Below, piece after piece: positions 44,701 through 52,334 of a stretch of DNA of 64,000 nt; within the stretch, counting starts at the first letter, position 1, and each line of letters opens with the position of its first letter. The notes under the pieces are model-generated. The model saw only the letters and a list, made by a program, of their open reading frames with translations. It was not told where the DNA came from and did not search any database. The position numbers and the translations under genes are program-made. Source of the stretch: Micrococcales bacterium (GTDB lineage Bacteria; Actinomycetota; Actinomycetes; S36-B12; UBA10799); assembly GCA_016719135.1 (NCBI GenBank), contig JADKAV010000005.1, forward strand, positions 124,001 to 188,000. The letters are read 5' to 3'.

Positions 44701-46111
44701 GGGTCGCGTACCCGGCTGCGCGACAGACCACGTCGAACAGTTCGTCGACGTGCCAGTCGGCCATCGCGACCATCGCGACGATCTGCTGGCTGAGCACGTC
44801 CAGGGGGTGCCGGGGGATGCGCGTGGCTTCGATCGCCGCATGCCGCATCTGTTCGAGGGCGACCGTGGTGGCGAGCAGATCGCCGCGGTGGGTGGGGAAG
44901 AACACGCCCTTGCTGACCGCATCCAGCCGGTGTCCGGCGCGCCCGAGACGCTGCAAGCCGGAGGCGACCGACGGGGGACATCCGACCTGCACCATCAGGT
45001 CGATGCTGCCCATGTCGATGCCCAACTCCAGGCTGCTGGTGGCCACCACTGCCGGTAGCTTCCCCGACTTCAAGTCGTCCTCGATCCCCGCCCGTTCGGA
45101 TTTGCTCACCGAGCCGTGATGCGCCCGCGCGACGATGGTGGCAGGATTCTGGGCGACCCCCGCAGTGGCCATCACCTGCGCGGGGACCTCATCGGAGGCC
45201 TGCTCATCGGCGGCCAGTTCGTTCAGACGGCTGGACATGCGCTCGCAGACCCGCCGGGAGTTGGTGAACACGATCGTCGACGTGTGCGTTTCCACCAGGT
45301 CCAGGATCGAGTTCTCCACCGCCGGCCAGATCGATGCCCGCCGGGGTTGGCCTTCGGCAGGTTCGGCGAACGTCGTCATGTCGGGAAGCGGAACCCGCAG
45401 TTGCAGGTCGATGTCCTTGGTCGTGGGGGGCGCCACGATCTGCACGTCATGGCCGGGATGCAGGTAGTCGGCGATCGTCTGCAGCGGTGTGACCGTGGCC
45501 GACAGGCCGATGCGCTGCGCGGGGCGGTCGGTCAGAAGATCCAGACGCTCCAGGGACAGGCTCAAGTGCGAGCCGCGTTTGCTGCCGGCCACCGAGTGGA
45601 TCTCATCGACGATCACCGTTTGCACGTCGGACAGAAAAGCCCCCGCCTTCGATGTCAGCAGAAGGAACAGCGACTCCGGCGTGGTGATCAGGATGTCCGG
45701 GGGATTGCGGGCCATGCGGGCGCGTTCGGACGCGGGGGTGTCCGCGGTGCGGATCGCGGTGCGGATCTCGCGGGTGGGAAGGCCCGACGCGGCGGCGACC
45801 CGTTCGATCCCGACCAGTGGCGCGCGCAGGTTACGCTCCACGTCGGTGGCCAGGGCGCGCAGTGGCGAGATGTACAGCACGGTGCAGCCCTGGGTGGCTT
45901 CATCGGAGAACAGGCCGTCCAGCGCCCACAGGAACGCTGCCAGGGTCTTGCCCGAGCCGGTGGGGGAGACGACCAGCGTGTCACCGCCCCCGGCGATGGC
46001 CGCCCACGCCTGGGTCTGTACGTCAGTGGGCGCGGCGAACGCCTGACTGAACCAGGTCCGGGTGGCCGGGCCCATGCCGGGGTGCAGCGCGGGAGTCAGG
46101 TCGTGTGCCAC
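41762..46111 (-). CDS. lhr: Lhr-type large ATP-dependent helicase
   Basis: 1449-residue superfamily 2 helicase. The N-terminal motor contains Walker A SPTGSGKT (near residues 49-56), motif II VDEIH, and motif III-like GLSATVTP, then the second RecA-like domain with HHGSVSKSER and QRLGRAGHR. The rest holds the Lhr-specific winged-helix and C-terminal domains. Homologues act on RNA-DNA hybrids and are induced by DNA damage in mycobacteria. The start is GTG 46111. It converges on clgR with a 7-base gap and diverges from DUF3046; I see no SOS box in front of it. Confidence 0.94.
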   Translation of the reverse strand: MAHDLTPALHPGMGPATRTWFSQAFAAPTDVQTQAWAAIAGGGDTLVVSPTGSGKTLAAFLWALDGLFSDEATQGCTVLYISPLRALATDVERNLRAPLVGIERVAAASGLPTREIRTAIRTADTPASERARMARNPPDILITTPESLFLLLTSKAGAFLSDVQTVIVDEIHSVAGSKRGSHLSLSLERLDLLTDRPAQRIGLSATVTPLQTIADYLHPGHDVQIVAPPTTKDIDLQLRVPLPDMTTFAEPAEGQPRRASIWPAVENSILDLVETHTSTIVFTNSRRVCERMSSRLNELAADEQASDEVPAQVMATAGVAQNPATIVARAHHGSVSKSERAGIEDDLKSGKLPAVVATSSLELGIDMGSIDLMVQVGCPPSVASGLQRLGRAGHRLDAVSKGVFFPTHRGDLLATTVALEQMRHAAIEATRIPRHPLDVLSQQIVAMVAMADWHVDELFDVVCRAAGYATLPRAAYDAVLDMLSGRYPSDDFAQLRPRIVWDRTTDMLTARQGAQRTAVISGGTIPDRGLFPVFIVGTKDSRVGELDEEMVYESRVGDVISLGASSWRIEEITHDRVLVTPAPGKPGKLPFWHADAQGRSYEMGAAIGGFLREVEKTGPRKAARVHGLDAFAAENLATYLSEQIAATAVLPTDRRIVVERFRDEIGDWRLVVHAPWGARVNAPWALLVSAELTARLGIDAQVMATDDGLVMRLLDTDQDDEWWASVVDALLLDPEDLTRSLSQEITRSAVFAAKFRECSSRALLLTRNAPGKRTPLWQQRQRSAQLLSVAASYPSFPMVLEAVRECLDDVYDLPALRQILRGLRDGVMNMEVVETPTASPMAQTQMFSYISVFMYEADNPLGQQAAALEIDPTLLAELLSDADLRSIIPQEAIDGVEADLQWRTPGRIRSADDLTDLLRAVGFQTPDELQDRQVDDSLVQALIAARRAFHVRVAGRPVLAAAEDMPRLRDALGVVIPPEVPAVFTESVADPVGDLLGRFARTHGPFASRDVSDHLGLGVSVVEDLLQKRKSAGLLRWGRFSAAGETGEWIDPEVLQRIRRRASAILRGAQEPVAAQRLCGFLPRWQRLASPARGPSAVVGAVDRLAGYVAAASVWENDLLPARVAGFEAHQLDQLTTAGELTWTGAGRLGARDALITIVPAGKEDLLPGPDTEDLDAPAAAVWELMSIGGGWFFRDLTARLDMGGDTLEQALWDLLWRSMITNDSLEPLRRMRRPGARPRRSRTPQLPMPGRWSAINRPMAPDRGLLWAQTLLDRYGLVDRTVVGNERVPGGFHGLFSVLRRMDDAGRCQQVYAVEGLGGAQFATAAALEQLRLERTGEPVLLAATDPANPLGVTVPWPSVPGGKPTRKAGSVVLLGHDAPLFYLDAAGRSLLAWEGADANAATQLFEGLAHRRRRVLIRRINGEEVFSAGLSQVLQDAGFRLTPSGLR

Positions 46112-46256
46112 ACGGCCATTGTGCGTGCGTCACCGACAAATGCGCCCACGGGTGTTCGGTGGGCACCGGGCGGGTGAGTGCCTGGCGGCGACCCCGCTGG
46201 CTTCGGGCGGCCCGGCATCGACGGGAAACGCGGCGGTCGCGTGGCACACTGTCGGG

Positions 46257-46451
46257 GTGCGTCTGACCGAGTTCTGGGCCCGGATGGAGCAGGTCTTGGG
46301 AACGGGCTACTACTCCTCGTGGTCTCAGGACCACGTGCTCGACGAGCTCGGTGGTCGAACCGTCGAGCAGGCACTGCGCGACGGCGATGATGCCAAGTCG
46401 GTGTGGCGGGCGGTGGTGGCCGATCTGCAGCTTCCGGCCACCTTTCGGTGA
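46257..46451 (+). CDS. DUF3046 family protein
   Basis: 64-residue protein that matches the short actinobacterial DUF3046 family: MRLTEFWARMEQVLG at the start, SWSQDHVLDELGGRTVEQAL in the middle and VWRAVVADLQLPATFR at the end. Function is unknown. It is regularly found just before recA. The GTG at 46257 gives the family length; a CACACT hexamer ends 6 bases upstream and could be a weak leaderless -10. Confidence 0.87.
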   Translation: MRLTEFWARMEQVLGTGYYSSWSQDHVLDELGGRTVEQALRDGDDAKSVWRAVVADLQLPATFR

Positions 46452-46477
46452 GCTGAGTGGGCGTGTCGGCTTCCACA

Positions 46478-46493
46478 TCGAACAGGCGTTCGT
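46478..46493 (+). promoter_or_regulatory. SOS box (LexA operator) of recA
   Basis: TCGAACAGGCGTTCGT contains a perfect CGAAC-N4-GTTCG palindrome, the actinobacterial and Gram-positive LexA operator. It lies in the spacer of a plausible promoter (TTCCAC 46471-46476, 17 bases, TACAGT 46494-46499), about 100 bases before the recA ATG. Confidence 0.9.
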
Positions 46494-46593
46494 TACAGTT
46501 ACCCACAGGTGGAACACGTCAAGGCCATTTTGTCGTACCGCCTCGGTAGCGTCGAGACGTCGTGAGAAGCGGCACTGATCGGGAAGGATCCCC

Positions 46594-47679
46594 ATGGCTC
46601 AGCAAAGTGGCAACAAGAAGGCGCCAGAACGCGACAAGGCGCTCGAGCAGGCCATCGCACAGATCGACAAGCAGTACGGCAAAGGGTCGGTCATGCGTCT
46701 TGGTGACGAAGGCCGGGTGCCGATCGAGGTGATTCCCACCGGGTCGATCACCCTCGACCTGGCGCTGGGCATCGGAGGGCTGCCACGCGGGCGGGTCGTG
46801 GAGATCTACGGCCCGGAGTCCAGCGGTAAGACGACAGTGGCCCTACACGCGATCGCCAGTGCCCAGAAGGCCGGCGGGATCGCGGCGTTCATCGACGCCG
46901 AGCACGCCTTGGACCCGGAATACGCGGCCAGGCTCGGCGTCGACATCGACTCCTTGCTGGTCAGCCAGCCGGACACCGGTGAGCAGGCACTGGAGATCTC
47001 CGACATGCTGGTGCGCTCCAGTGCCATCGACATCCTCGTGATCGACTCGGTGGCAGCCCTGGTGCCACGCGCGGAGATCGAAGGGGAGATGGGTGACAGC
47101 CACGTCGGCCTGCAGGCCCGCTTGATGAGCCAGGCGCTACGAAAGATGACCGGAGCGCTCAAGAACACCGGCACGACGGCCATCTTCATCAACCAGCTGC
47201 GCGAGAAGATCGGCGTCATGTTCGGGTCTCCGGAGACCACCACCGGTGGCCGCGCGCTGAAGTTCTATTCGTCGATCCGGCTGGACGTGCGACGTATCGA
47301 AACGTTGAAGGACGGCACCGATCCGGTCGGCAACCGCACCCGGGTCAAGGTGGTCAAGAACAAGGTCGCCCCTCCCTTCAAGCAAGCGGAGTTCGACATC
47401 CTGTACGGCACGGGTATCTCTCGTGAAGGGGGCCTCATCGACATGGGCGTCGAGCACGGACTCGTGCGCAAGGCAGGTGCCTGGTACACCTACGAAGGCG
47501 ATCAGCTCGGCCAGGGCAAGGAGAACGCCCGGGCGTTCCTGCTGGACAACCCCGACCTGACCGATGAGCTGGAGAAGCGCCTCAAGGAGAAACTCGGGAT
47601 CGGGGCTCGCCTCGACGCACCCGCTGACGAGACGGTGGACCTGACCGGGATCCCGGAACCGGGTCCGCTGGATCTGTGA
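46594..47679 (+). CDS. recA: RecA recombinase
   Basis: 361-residue RecA. Walker A GPESSGKT is at 73-80; Walker B ILVIDSVAAL and the DNA-binding loops GEMGDSHVGLQARLMSQALRKM and NQLREKIGVMFGSPETTTGGRALKFY are intact. There is no intein, unlike some mycobacterial recA genes. It drives strand exchange and stimulates LexA self-cleavage. The ATG has GGAAGGA upstream and an SOS box precedes it. The TGA overlaps recX. Confidence 0.97.
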   Translation: MAQQSGNKKAPERDKALEQAIAQIDKQYGKGSVMRLGDEGRVPIEVIPTGSITLDLALGIGGLPRGRVVEIYGPESSGKTTVALHAIASAQKAGGIAAFIDAEHALDPEYAARLGVDIDSLLVSQPDTGEQALEISDMLVRSSAIDILVIDSVAALVPRAEIEGEMGDSHVGLQARLMSQALRKMTGALKNTGTTAIFINQLREKIGVMFGSPETTTGGRALKFYSSIRLDVRRIETLKDGTDPVGNRTRVKVVKNKVAPPFKQAEFDILYGTGISREGGLIDMGVEHGLVRKAGAWYTYEGDQLGQGKENARAFLLDNPDLTDELEKRLKEKLGIGARLDAPADETVDLTGIPEPGPLDL

Positions 47680-48182
47680 CCGGCGCTGACGATCAGCGTT
47701 CCGACCCACGCGAGGTCGGACGCCTGATCGCGCTGCGGCAGCTGGAAGTCAAACCGCGTACAGAGGGGGAACTCTACGACACGCTGTGCGAACGCGGAAT
47801 CCCTGCTGAGGTCGCCCAAGGGATCATCGAGCGGTTCGTCGAGGTGGGTCTGCTCGACGACCGGATGTACGCGCGAATGTGGGTCGAATCCAGGATCCGG
47901 TCACGCGGCCTGGGGCTGTCGACCCTGCGACAGGAACTGCGCGCTCACAAGATCCCCGACGACATCATCGCCGAGGCATTGTCCGAAATCGACGCCGACG
48001 ACAGTCGGCAGGCCGCTGTCGCGGCGGTGCGGGGCCGGGTCGCCCGCTGCGACCTGCCGCTGTCGCTGAGGGACCAGCGTCGATTGCTGGGGTTCCTCAT
48101 GCGGCGGGGGCACGGCTACGAGGCTGCTCGCACGATCCTCGACGCTGCCGTCGAGCAGGTCGCCGAAGGGGTGAGCAGCTGA
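47676..48182 (+). CDS. recX: RecX, RecA modulator
   Basis: 168-residue helical RecX-family protein made of three-helix repeats (ALRQLEVKPRTEGELYDTL; VEVGLLDDRMYARMWVESRI; RRLLGFLMRRGHGYEAARTIL). It binds the RecA filament and limits its activity. The GTG overlaps the recA stop (GTGA), so it is translated with recA and shares its SOS control. Confidence 0.93.
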   Translation: MTGADDQRSDPREVGRLIALRQLEVKPRTEGELYDTLCERGIPAEVAQGIIERFVEVGLLDDRMYARMWVESRIRSRGLGLSTLRQELRAHKIPDDIIAEALSEIDADDSRQAAVAAVRGRVARCDLPLSLRDQRRLLGFLMRRGHGYEAARTILDAAVEQVAEGVSS

Positions 48183-48190
48183 GGGCCAGG

Positions 48191-48196
48191 TACCCT
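48191..48196 (+). promoter_or_regulatory. Possible -10 element before miaB
   Basis: TACCCT ends 9 bases before the miaB ATG at 48206, with no ribosome binding site between. The distance is slightly longer than at the other leaderless-type starts in the window, so support is weaker. Confidence 0.4.
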
Positions 48197-48205
48197 GGTG
48201 GGACC

Positions 48206-49651
48206 ATGTCCCGCACCTATCAGGTCCGTACTTACGGCTGCCAGATGAACGTCCACGACTCCGAGCGACTGTCCGGGTTGTTGGAGGACGCCGGTTACCG
48301 TGCCGCCGACGATGAGCAGGTGCCTGATCTGATCGTGTTCAACACCTGCGCAGTGCGCGAGAACGCCGACAACCGCTTGTACGGCAACCTCGGGCATCTA
48401 CGGCCGTTGAAGACCGCCAACCCGGACCTGCAGATCGCCGTCGGGGGGTGCCTGGCGCAGAAGGACCGGTTCACGATTGTGGATCGCGCACCATGGGTCG
48501 ACGTCGTGTTCGGCACCCACAACCTGGGTTCGCTGCCGGCACTGCTGGATCGCGCCCGGATCCGCAACGAGGCGCAGGTCGAGATTCTCGAACAGCTCGA
48601 CGAGTTTCCCTCCAATCTGCCTACCCGGCGTGAATCGGCCTTCAACGGCTGGGTAGCGATCAGTGTCGGCTGCAACAACACGTGCACGTTCTGCATCGTG
48701 CCGTCGTTGCGCGGCACGGAGCAGGACCGCTCACCCGAGCAGATCCTGGCCGAGGTCGAGCAGTTGGTGGCCGAAGGGGTCGTGGAGATCACCCTGCTGG
48801 GACAGAACGTCAACGCGTATCGCCACGGCGGGCATCATGGGTTCGCGGACCTCCTTCGTGCGTGCGGCGAGGTGGCAGGTCTGCGGCGAGTGCGGTTCAC
48901 CAGCCCACATCCGCGGGACTTCACCGACGACGTCATCGAAGCAATGGCGCAGACGCCCAATGTGATGCCACAACTGCACATGCCGCTGCAATCCGGCAGC
49001 GACGACGTGCTCCGGCGGATGCGTCGCAGTTACCGCGCCCAGCGCTACCTGGGAATCCTGGGCCGCGTGCGCGAGGCGATGCCGGCGGCGGCGATCACCA
49101 CGGACATCATCGTCGGATTCCCCGGGGAGACCGAGGTCGACTTCCAAGCCACGCTCGAGGTCGTCGAGCAGTCACGATTTGCCGGCGCCTACACCTTCCA
49201 GTACTCCCCGCGCCCGGGCACACCGGCAGCCGAGTACCCCGATCAGGTCCCGCACGCTGTGGTCCAGGGGCGCTACGAACGCCTTGTCGAGCGGGTCGAC
49301 GCGATCGCATGGGAGCAGAACCAGAATCTGGTCGGCCGCGAGGTGGAGGTTCTGGTGTCAGTGGGGGAGGGACGCAAGGACAGCGCCACCGCCCGTCGGA
49401 CCGGCCGCGCCGCTGATGGGCGTCTGGTGCATTTCCTCGACAAACCTCTGGAGCCCGACGCGGACTACCAGTCACCGCGTCCCGGTGACCTGGTCACGAC
49501 CGCGGTGACCTACGGTGCCCCGCACCACCTCGTGGCTGACGCCGGGGTGCGCCACGTCGAGCGCACCCGGGGTGGAGACGCGCATGCGGCGGCCACTGAA
49601 GATCAGCAGCCTTCGGTCATGCTCGGCCTGCCGGGACTGCGATCCACCTAG
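48206..49651 (+). CDS. miaB: MiaB, tRNA-2-methylthio-N6-dimethylallyladenosine synthase
   Basis: 481-residue radical-SAM methylthiotransferase that modifies A37 of tRNAs already prenylated by MiaA. The UPF0004 domain begins YQVRTYGCQMNVHDSERLSGLL, with cluster cysteines in NTCAVRE and GGCLAQKD; the radical-SAM triad is CNNTCTFC. LHMPLQSGSDDVLRRMRRSY and a C-terminal TRAM domain follow. A roughly 25-residue tail rich in Ala, Glu and Gln (RTRGGDAHAAATEDQQ) is extra. miaA, its partner gene, lies 1 kb downstream. Confidence 0.95.
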   Translation: MSRTYQVRTYGCQMNVHDSERLSGLLEDAGYRAADDEQVPDLIVFNTCAVRENADNRLYGNLGHLRPLKTANPDLQIAVGGCLAQKDRFTIVDRAPWVDVVFGTHNLGSLPALLDRARIRNEAQVEILEQLDEFPSNLPTRRESAFNGWVAISVGCNNTCTFCIVPSLRGTEQDRSPEQILAEVEQLVAEGVVEITLLGQNVNAYRHGGHHGFADLLRACGEVAGLRRVRFTSPHPRDFTDDVIEAMAQTPNVMPQLHMPLQSGSDDVLRRMRRSYRAQRYLGILGRVREAMPAAAITTDIIVGFPGETEVDFQATLEVVEQSRFAGAYTFQYSPRPGTPAAEYPDQVPHAVVQGRYERLVERVDAIAWEQNQNLVGREVEVLVSVGEGRKDSATARRTGRAADGRLVHFLDKPLEPDADYQSPRPGDLVTTAVTYGAPHHLVADAGVRHVERTRGGDAHAAATEDQQPSVMLGLPGLRST

Positions 49652-50216
49652 CGACGAAGTACAAAACGCCGTACTGGTCATCCACGGCATCCACCTGGGC
49701 AGACACCACCTGGTCAAGGCGCTGTGCAAGTCGTTTCCATGCGGGTGCCCCGGCGGCAGCGACCGTTTCGGCCAGGGCGAGATCGAGATCGGCCAGTTCT
49801 GTGGGGACGCCACGTCCGATCGCTGCAAGCACGTGGTCGTCGAACGGAACGGCACGGTCATCGAGGTGTCGGGGTGCCTTCTCGGTGCGCGATGCGCTGC
49901 CGTCACCCATCACCAGCAACGCGTCGAAGTCCCGGGGCTCGGCCGTGTCGCTGCCCACGGCAACCGCGCTTCGTCCCCGCAAGAGCCACCGGCCGACGGC
50001 CACCGGCAGTTCCACGGCGGGCCCGTCGCCGATGGTCCGGCCGAAACCGTCCAGCGACCAATCCGGTCCTCGGTCCTCGACACGCCCCGCCGCCAGAATC
50101 CCGATCCGCGATGCGCCGTCACACGCCCAGTCCACTGCTTCAAGGGCGGCAGCACGAAGTGTCTCGAGTTCGCCCGCGGCCCCCGTGGCGAGTTCGGGGA
50201 TGAGCAGCGGCGTCAT
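49617..50216 (-). CDS. LigB-like (class III extradiol dioxygenase fold) protein, probably non-catalytic
   Basis: 199-residue protein encoded between miaB and miaA on the opposite strand. Conserved genes in this actinobacterial position carry a class III extradiol dioxygenase-like domain and usually begin with a CPHPPLL segment holding a metal-binding His. Here the corresponding stretch reads FLPMTPLLIPE, so that His is lost. The family-like RGRSAVAVGSDTAEPRDFDALLVMGDGSASRTEKAPRHLDDRA remains. ATG 50216 is the only good start codon, but the alignment suggests translation might begin a few codons earlier. Its 3' end overlaps the last 35 bases of miaB. Family assignment is from position and partial resemblance. 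Confidence 0.65.
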   Translation of the reverse strand: MTPLLIPELATGAAGELETLRAAALEAVDWACDGASRIGILAAGRVEDRGPDWSLDGFGRTIGDGPAVELPVAVGRWLLRGRSAVAVGSDTAEPRDFDALLVMGDGSASRTEKAPRHLDDRAVPFDDHVLAAIGRGVPTELADLDLALAETVAAAGAPAWKRLAQRLDQVVSAQVDAVDDQYGVLYFVARWIAVPAGRA

Positions 50217-50254
50217 GGGCAGGAAAGCGACCCGAATGCTGCCCTGATCGGCGT

Positions 50255-50554
50255 TCAGGTTTCTTCCGGCTTCTTGGAGACCGCGCCCTTGACCGCGTTG
50301 GTGGCCTCGCTGGCCTTCTGACTCAGCGTGCTGGAGGCGGCCTGCGCCTTGTCCAGGGCGCCAGCCACGACCTCGTCAACTTTCGCTGTAACGGCAGATG
50401 CGCTTCCACCGGTCTTGTCATCGAAGGTGTCGGTGAGTTTGTCAACGGCCTTGGCCACCTTGTCGCCCTGCTGGTCGGCCAGTCCGCCCACGGTGGACTT
50501 GGCCTGGTCCACAAGATCGTCGGCCTTCTTCTTCACTTCGTCGAAAGTTCCCAC
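50255..50554 (-). CDS. Small Lys/Asp/Ala-rich helical protein, resembles Rv0909/MT0933-type antitoxin family
   Basis: 99-residue hydrophilic protein with heptad-like helical repeats: FDEVKKKADDLVDQAKSTV, DKVAKAVDKLTDTFDDKTGG and VDEVVAGALDKAQAA. The GTG at 50554 is chosen because AGGAG lies about 6 bases upstream; longer in-frame starts give an arginine-rich, implausible N terminus. The D(D/E)KTGG stretch and composition resemble the actinobacterial MT0933 antitoxin family and also LEA or CsbD-like stress proteins. No toxin partner is adjacent, so a toxin-antitoxin role is not supported by context. Confidence 0.65.
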   Translation of the reverse strand: MGTFDEVKKKADDLVDQAKSTVGGLADQQGDKVAKAVDKLTDTFDDKTGGSASAVTAKVDEVVAGALDKAQAASSTLSQKASEATNAVKGAVSKKPEET

Positions 50555-50610
50555 CAACAGCTCCTTCGGGTTGATCACCGGTATCCCAGGATAGGGACGA
50601 CAATGAAGAG

Positions 50611-51519
50611 GTGTCGAACGCTGCCGGAACCGATCTGATCGTTGCGCTGGTCGGTCCCACGGCGTCGGGCAAGTCCGCCTTGGCCATGGATTTGGCGCAG
50701 CGCTTCGACATGGAGATCGTCGATGCGGACGCCTTCTGTCTCTACCGGGGAATGGACATCGGAACCGCGAAGCCAACGCTGTCCGATCGTGAGTCAGTGG
50801 CTCACCATTTGATCGACACCCATGAGGTCGACGAAGCGGTGGATGTGGCGTGGTATCAGGCGTCGGCGCGGTTGATCATCGACCAGGTGCGCGCCCGGGG
50901 GGCCGTGCCGTTGTTGACGGGTGGCTCGGGCCTCTACGTTCAGGCGGTTCTGGACGAGCTGAGGTTTCCCGGCACGGACCCTGCGATCCGCGGCCGACTG
51001 GAGGCGGAACTCGAGCAGGAGGGCCCGTCCGAGATGCATCGACGCCTGCAACGGGTGGATGCACCGGCAGCCGCGCAGATCCTGCCCACCAACGGCCGCC
51101 GGATCGTTCGCGCTCTGGAGGTCAACGAAATGACCGGCGAGCATTTCACCGCCACGCTGGCTCAAACGCGCCCGTGGCGGTCTTCGGTGAGGATCGGTTG
51201 GGATCCAGGGGTCGAACCAGTGGATCAAGCGATCACCCAACGAGTGCACGACATGTGGCGGGCCGGATTCGTCGCGGAGGTGGAATCACTGCGACCTGGT
51301 ATTGATCAGGGACGGACGGCGTCGCGGGCTGTCGGGTACCGACAGATCCTCGATGCGCTCGACATCGGGGACGATCCCGACACCGCGCGCGAGCCCACGA
51401 TCGCGGCCACGAGACGCCTCGCGCGTCGGCAGAGATCCTGGTTCCGGCGCGACCGGAGTGTTCGCTGGGTGGAATCCCCGTCGCAGATTTCCCAGATCCT
51501 TGGCACGCTAGGGCTATGA
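50611..51519 (+). CDS. miaA: MiaA, tRNA dimethylallyltransferase
   Basis: 302-residue enzyme that adds a dimethylallyl group to A37 of tRNAs reading UNN codons. The P-loop GPTASGKS lies at residues 14-21, followed by DADAFCLYRGMDIGTAKP, and later LTGGSGLYVQAVLD and ALEVNEMTG. A segment that normally reads QVYRGM reads CLYRGM here. The start is GTG 50611, divergent from the small reverse gene. The stop overlaps the dapF ATG. Confidence 0.94.
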   Translation: MSNAAGTDLIVALVGPTASGKSALAMDLAQRFDMEIVDADAFCLYRGMDIGTAKPTLSDRESVAHHLIDTHEVDEAVDVAWYQASARLIIDQVRARGAVPLLTGGSGLYVQAVLDELRFPGTDPAIRGRLEAELEQEGPSEMHRRLQRVDAPAAAQILPTNGRRIVRALEVNEMTGEHFTATLAQTRPWRSSVRIGWDPGVEPVDQAITQRVHDMWRAGFVAEVESLRPGIDQGRTASRAVGYRQILDALDIGDDPDTAREPTIAATRRLARRQRSWFRRDRSVRWVESPSQISQILGTLGL

Positions 51520-52334
51520 CGACATCCGTGAGGTTCACCAAGGGCCATGGCACGGGTAACGATTTCGTGTTCGTCCACGATGTGGAGGGGCTGTTGACCG
51601 TGACGCCGGAGGCCGTCCGAGCGGTGTGTGATCGGCGTTTCGGTCTCGGTGGGGACGGGCTGATCCGGGTGGTGCACGATGGCGCTCACTGGTTCATGGA
51701 CTATCACAACGCTGACGGTTCCATCGGCGAGATGTGCGGGAACGGGGCACGGGTATTCGCAGCGTTGCTGCGGGAAGAGGGTTTGGTGACCACCGACGAA
51801 TTCGCGATAGCCACTCGTGGTGGTCTGCGCCCAGTGCGTCTTCAGGACGACTGCGTCAGCGTCGATATGGGAATCCCGCGCACGGATGAGTCTGCGGTCA
51901 AAGTCACCGCGAACGGTCTCACCTGGGAGGCGCAGGCGGTGTTCATGCCCAATCCCCATGCGGTGGCGTTCGTCGACGATCTGCAAGAACCGGGTCCGCT
52001 GAACTCATCCCCTGAGATCGACTCCAGCGTGTTCCCAGACGGAACCAACGTGGAGTTCGTGGTCGTCCAGCAGCCCGGGGAGCACGTGTCGATGCGTGTC
52101 CACGAACGGGGTGTGGGGGAGACACTTTCGTGCGGCACCGGGATATGCGCGGTGGCCGACCGGGCCTTCAGCCGGGCCGACGTTCATGGCCCGGCATCCA
52201 TCCGGGTGGACGTTCCCGGCGGCACGGTACAGGTGCGACGCACCACAGAAGGAACCCTGGTGCTCACCGGGCCGGCCGAACTGGTCGCGCACGGCCATCT
52301 ATCACCCCAACTATCGGAGATGTTCCATGGCTGA
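51516..52334 (+). CDS. dapF: DapF, diaminopimelate epimerase
   Basis: 272-residue cofactor-independent racemase that converts LL- to meso-diaminopimelate for MurE and lysine synthesis. Both catalytic cysteines are in their motifs: MCGNGARVFAALL (near residue 73) and LSCGTGICAVADRA (near residue 209). FTKGHGTGNDFVFV is the family N terminus. The ATG overlaps the miaA stop; the end overlaps hflX by 8 bases. Confidence 0.95.
   Translation: MTTSVRFTKGHGTGNDFVFVHDVEGLLTVTPEAVRAVCDRRFGLGGDGLIRVVHDGAHWFMDYHNADGSIGEMCGNGARVFAALLREEGLVTTDEFAIATRGGLRPVRLQDDCVSVDMGIPRTDESAVKVTANGLTWEAQAVFMPNPHAVAFVDDLQEPGPLNSSPEIDSSVFPDGTNVEFVVVQQPGEHVSMRVHERGVGETLSCGTGICAVADRAFSRADVHGPASIRVDVPGGTVQVRRTTEGTLVLTGPAELVAHGHLSPQLSEMFHG

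Noticed and set aside
41762..46250. SOS box for lhr
   Set aside because: No CGAAC-N4-GTTCG palindrome is visible between lhr and DUF3046; the box at 46478 belongs to recA.
24020..47679. Inteins in dnaE or recA
   Set aside because: Both proteins have normal family lengths with uninterrupted motifs, so no intein is present.
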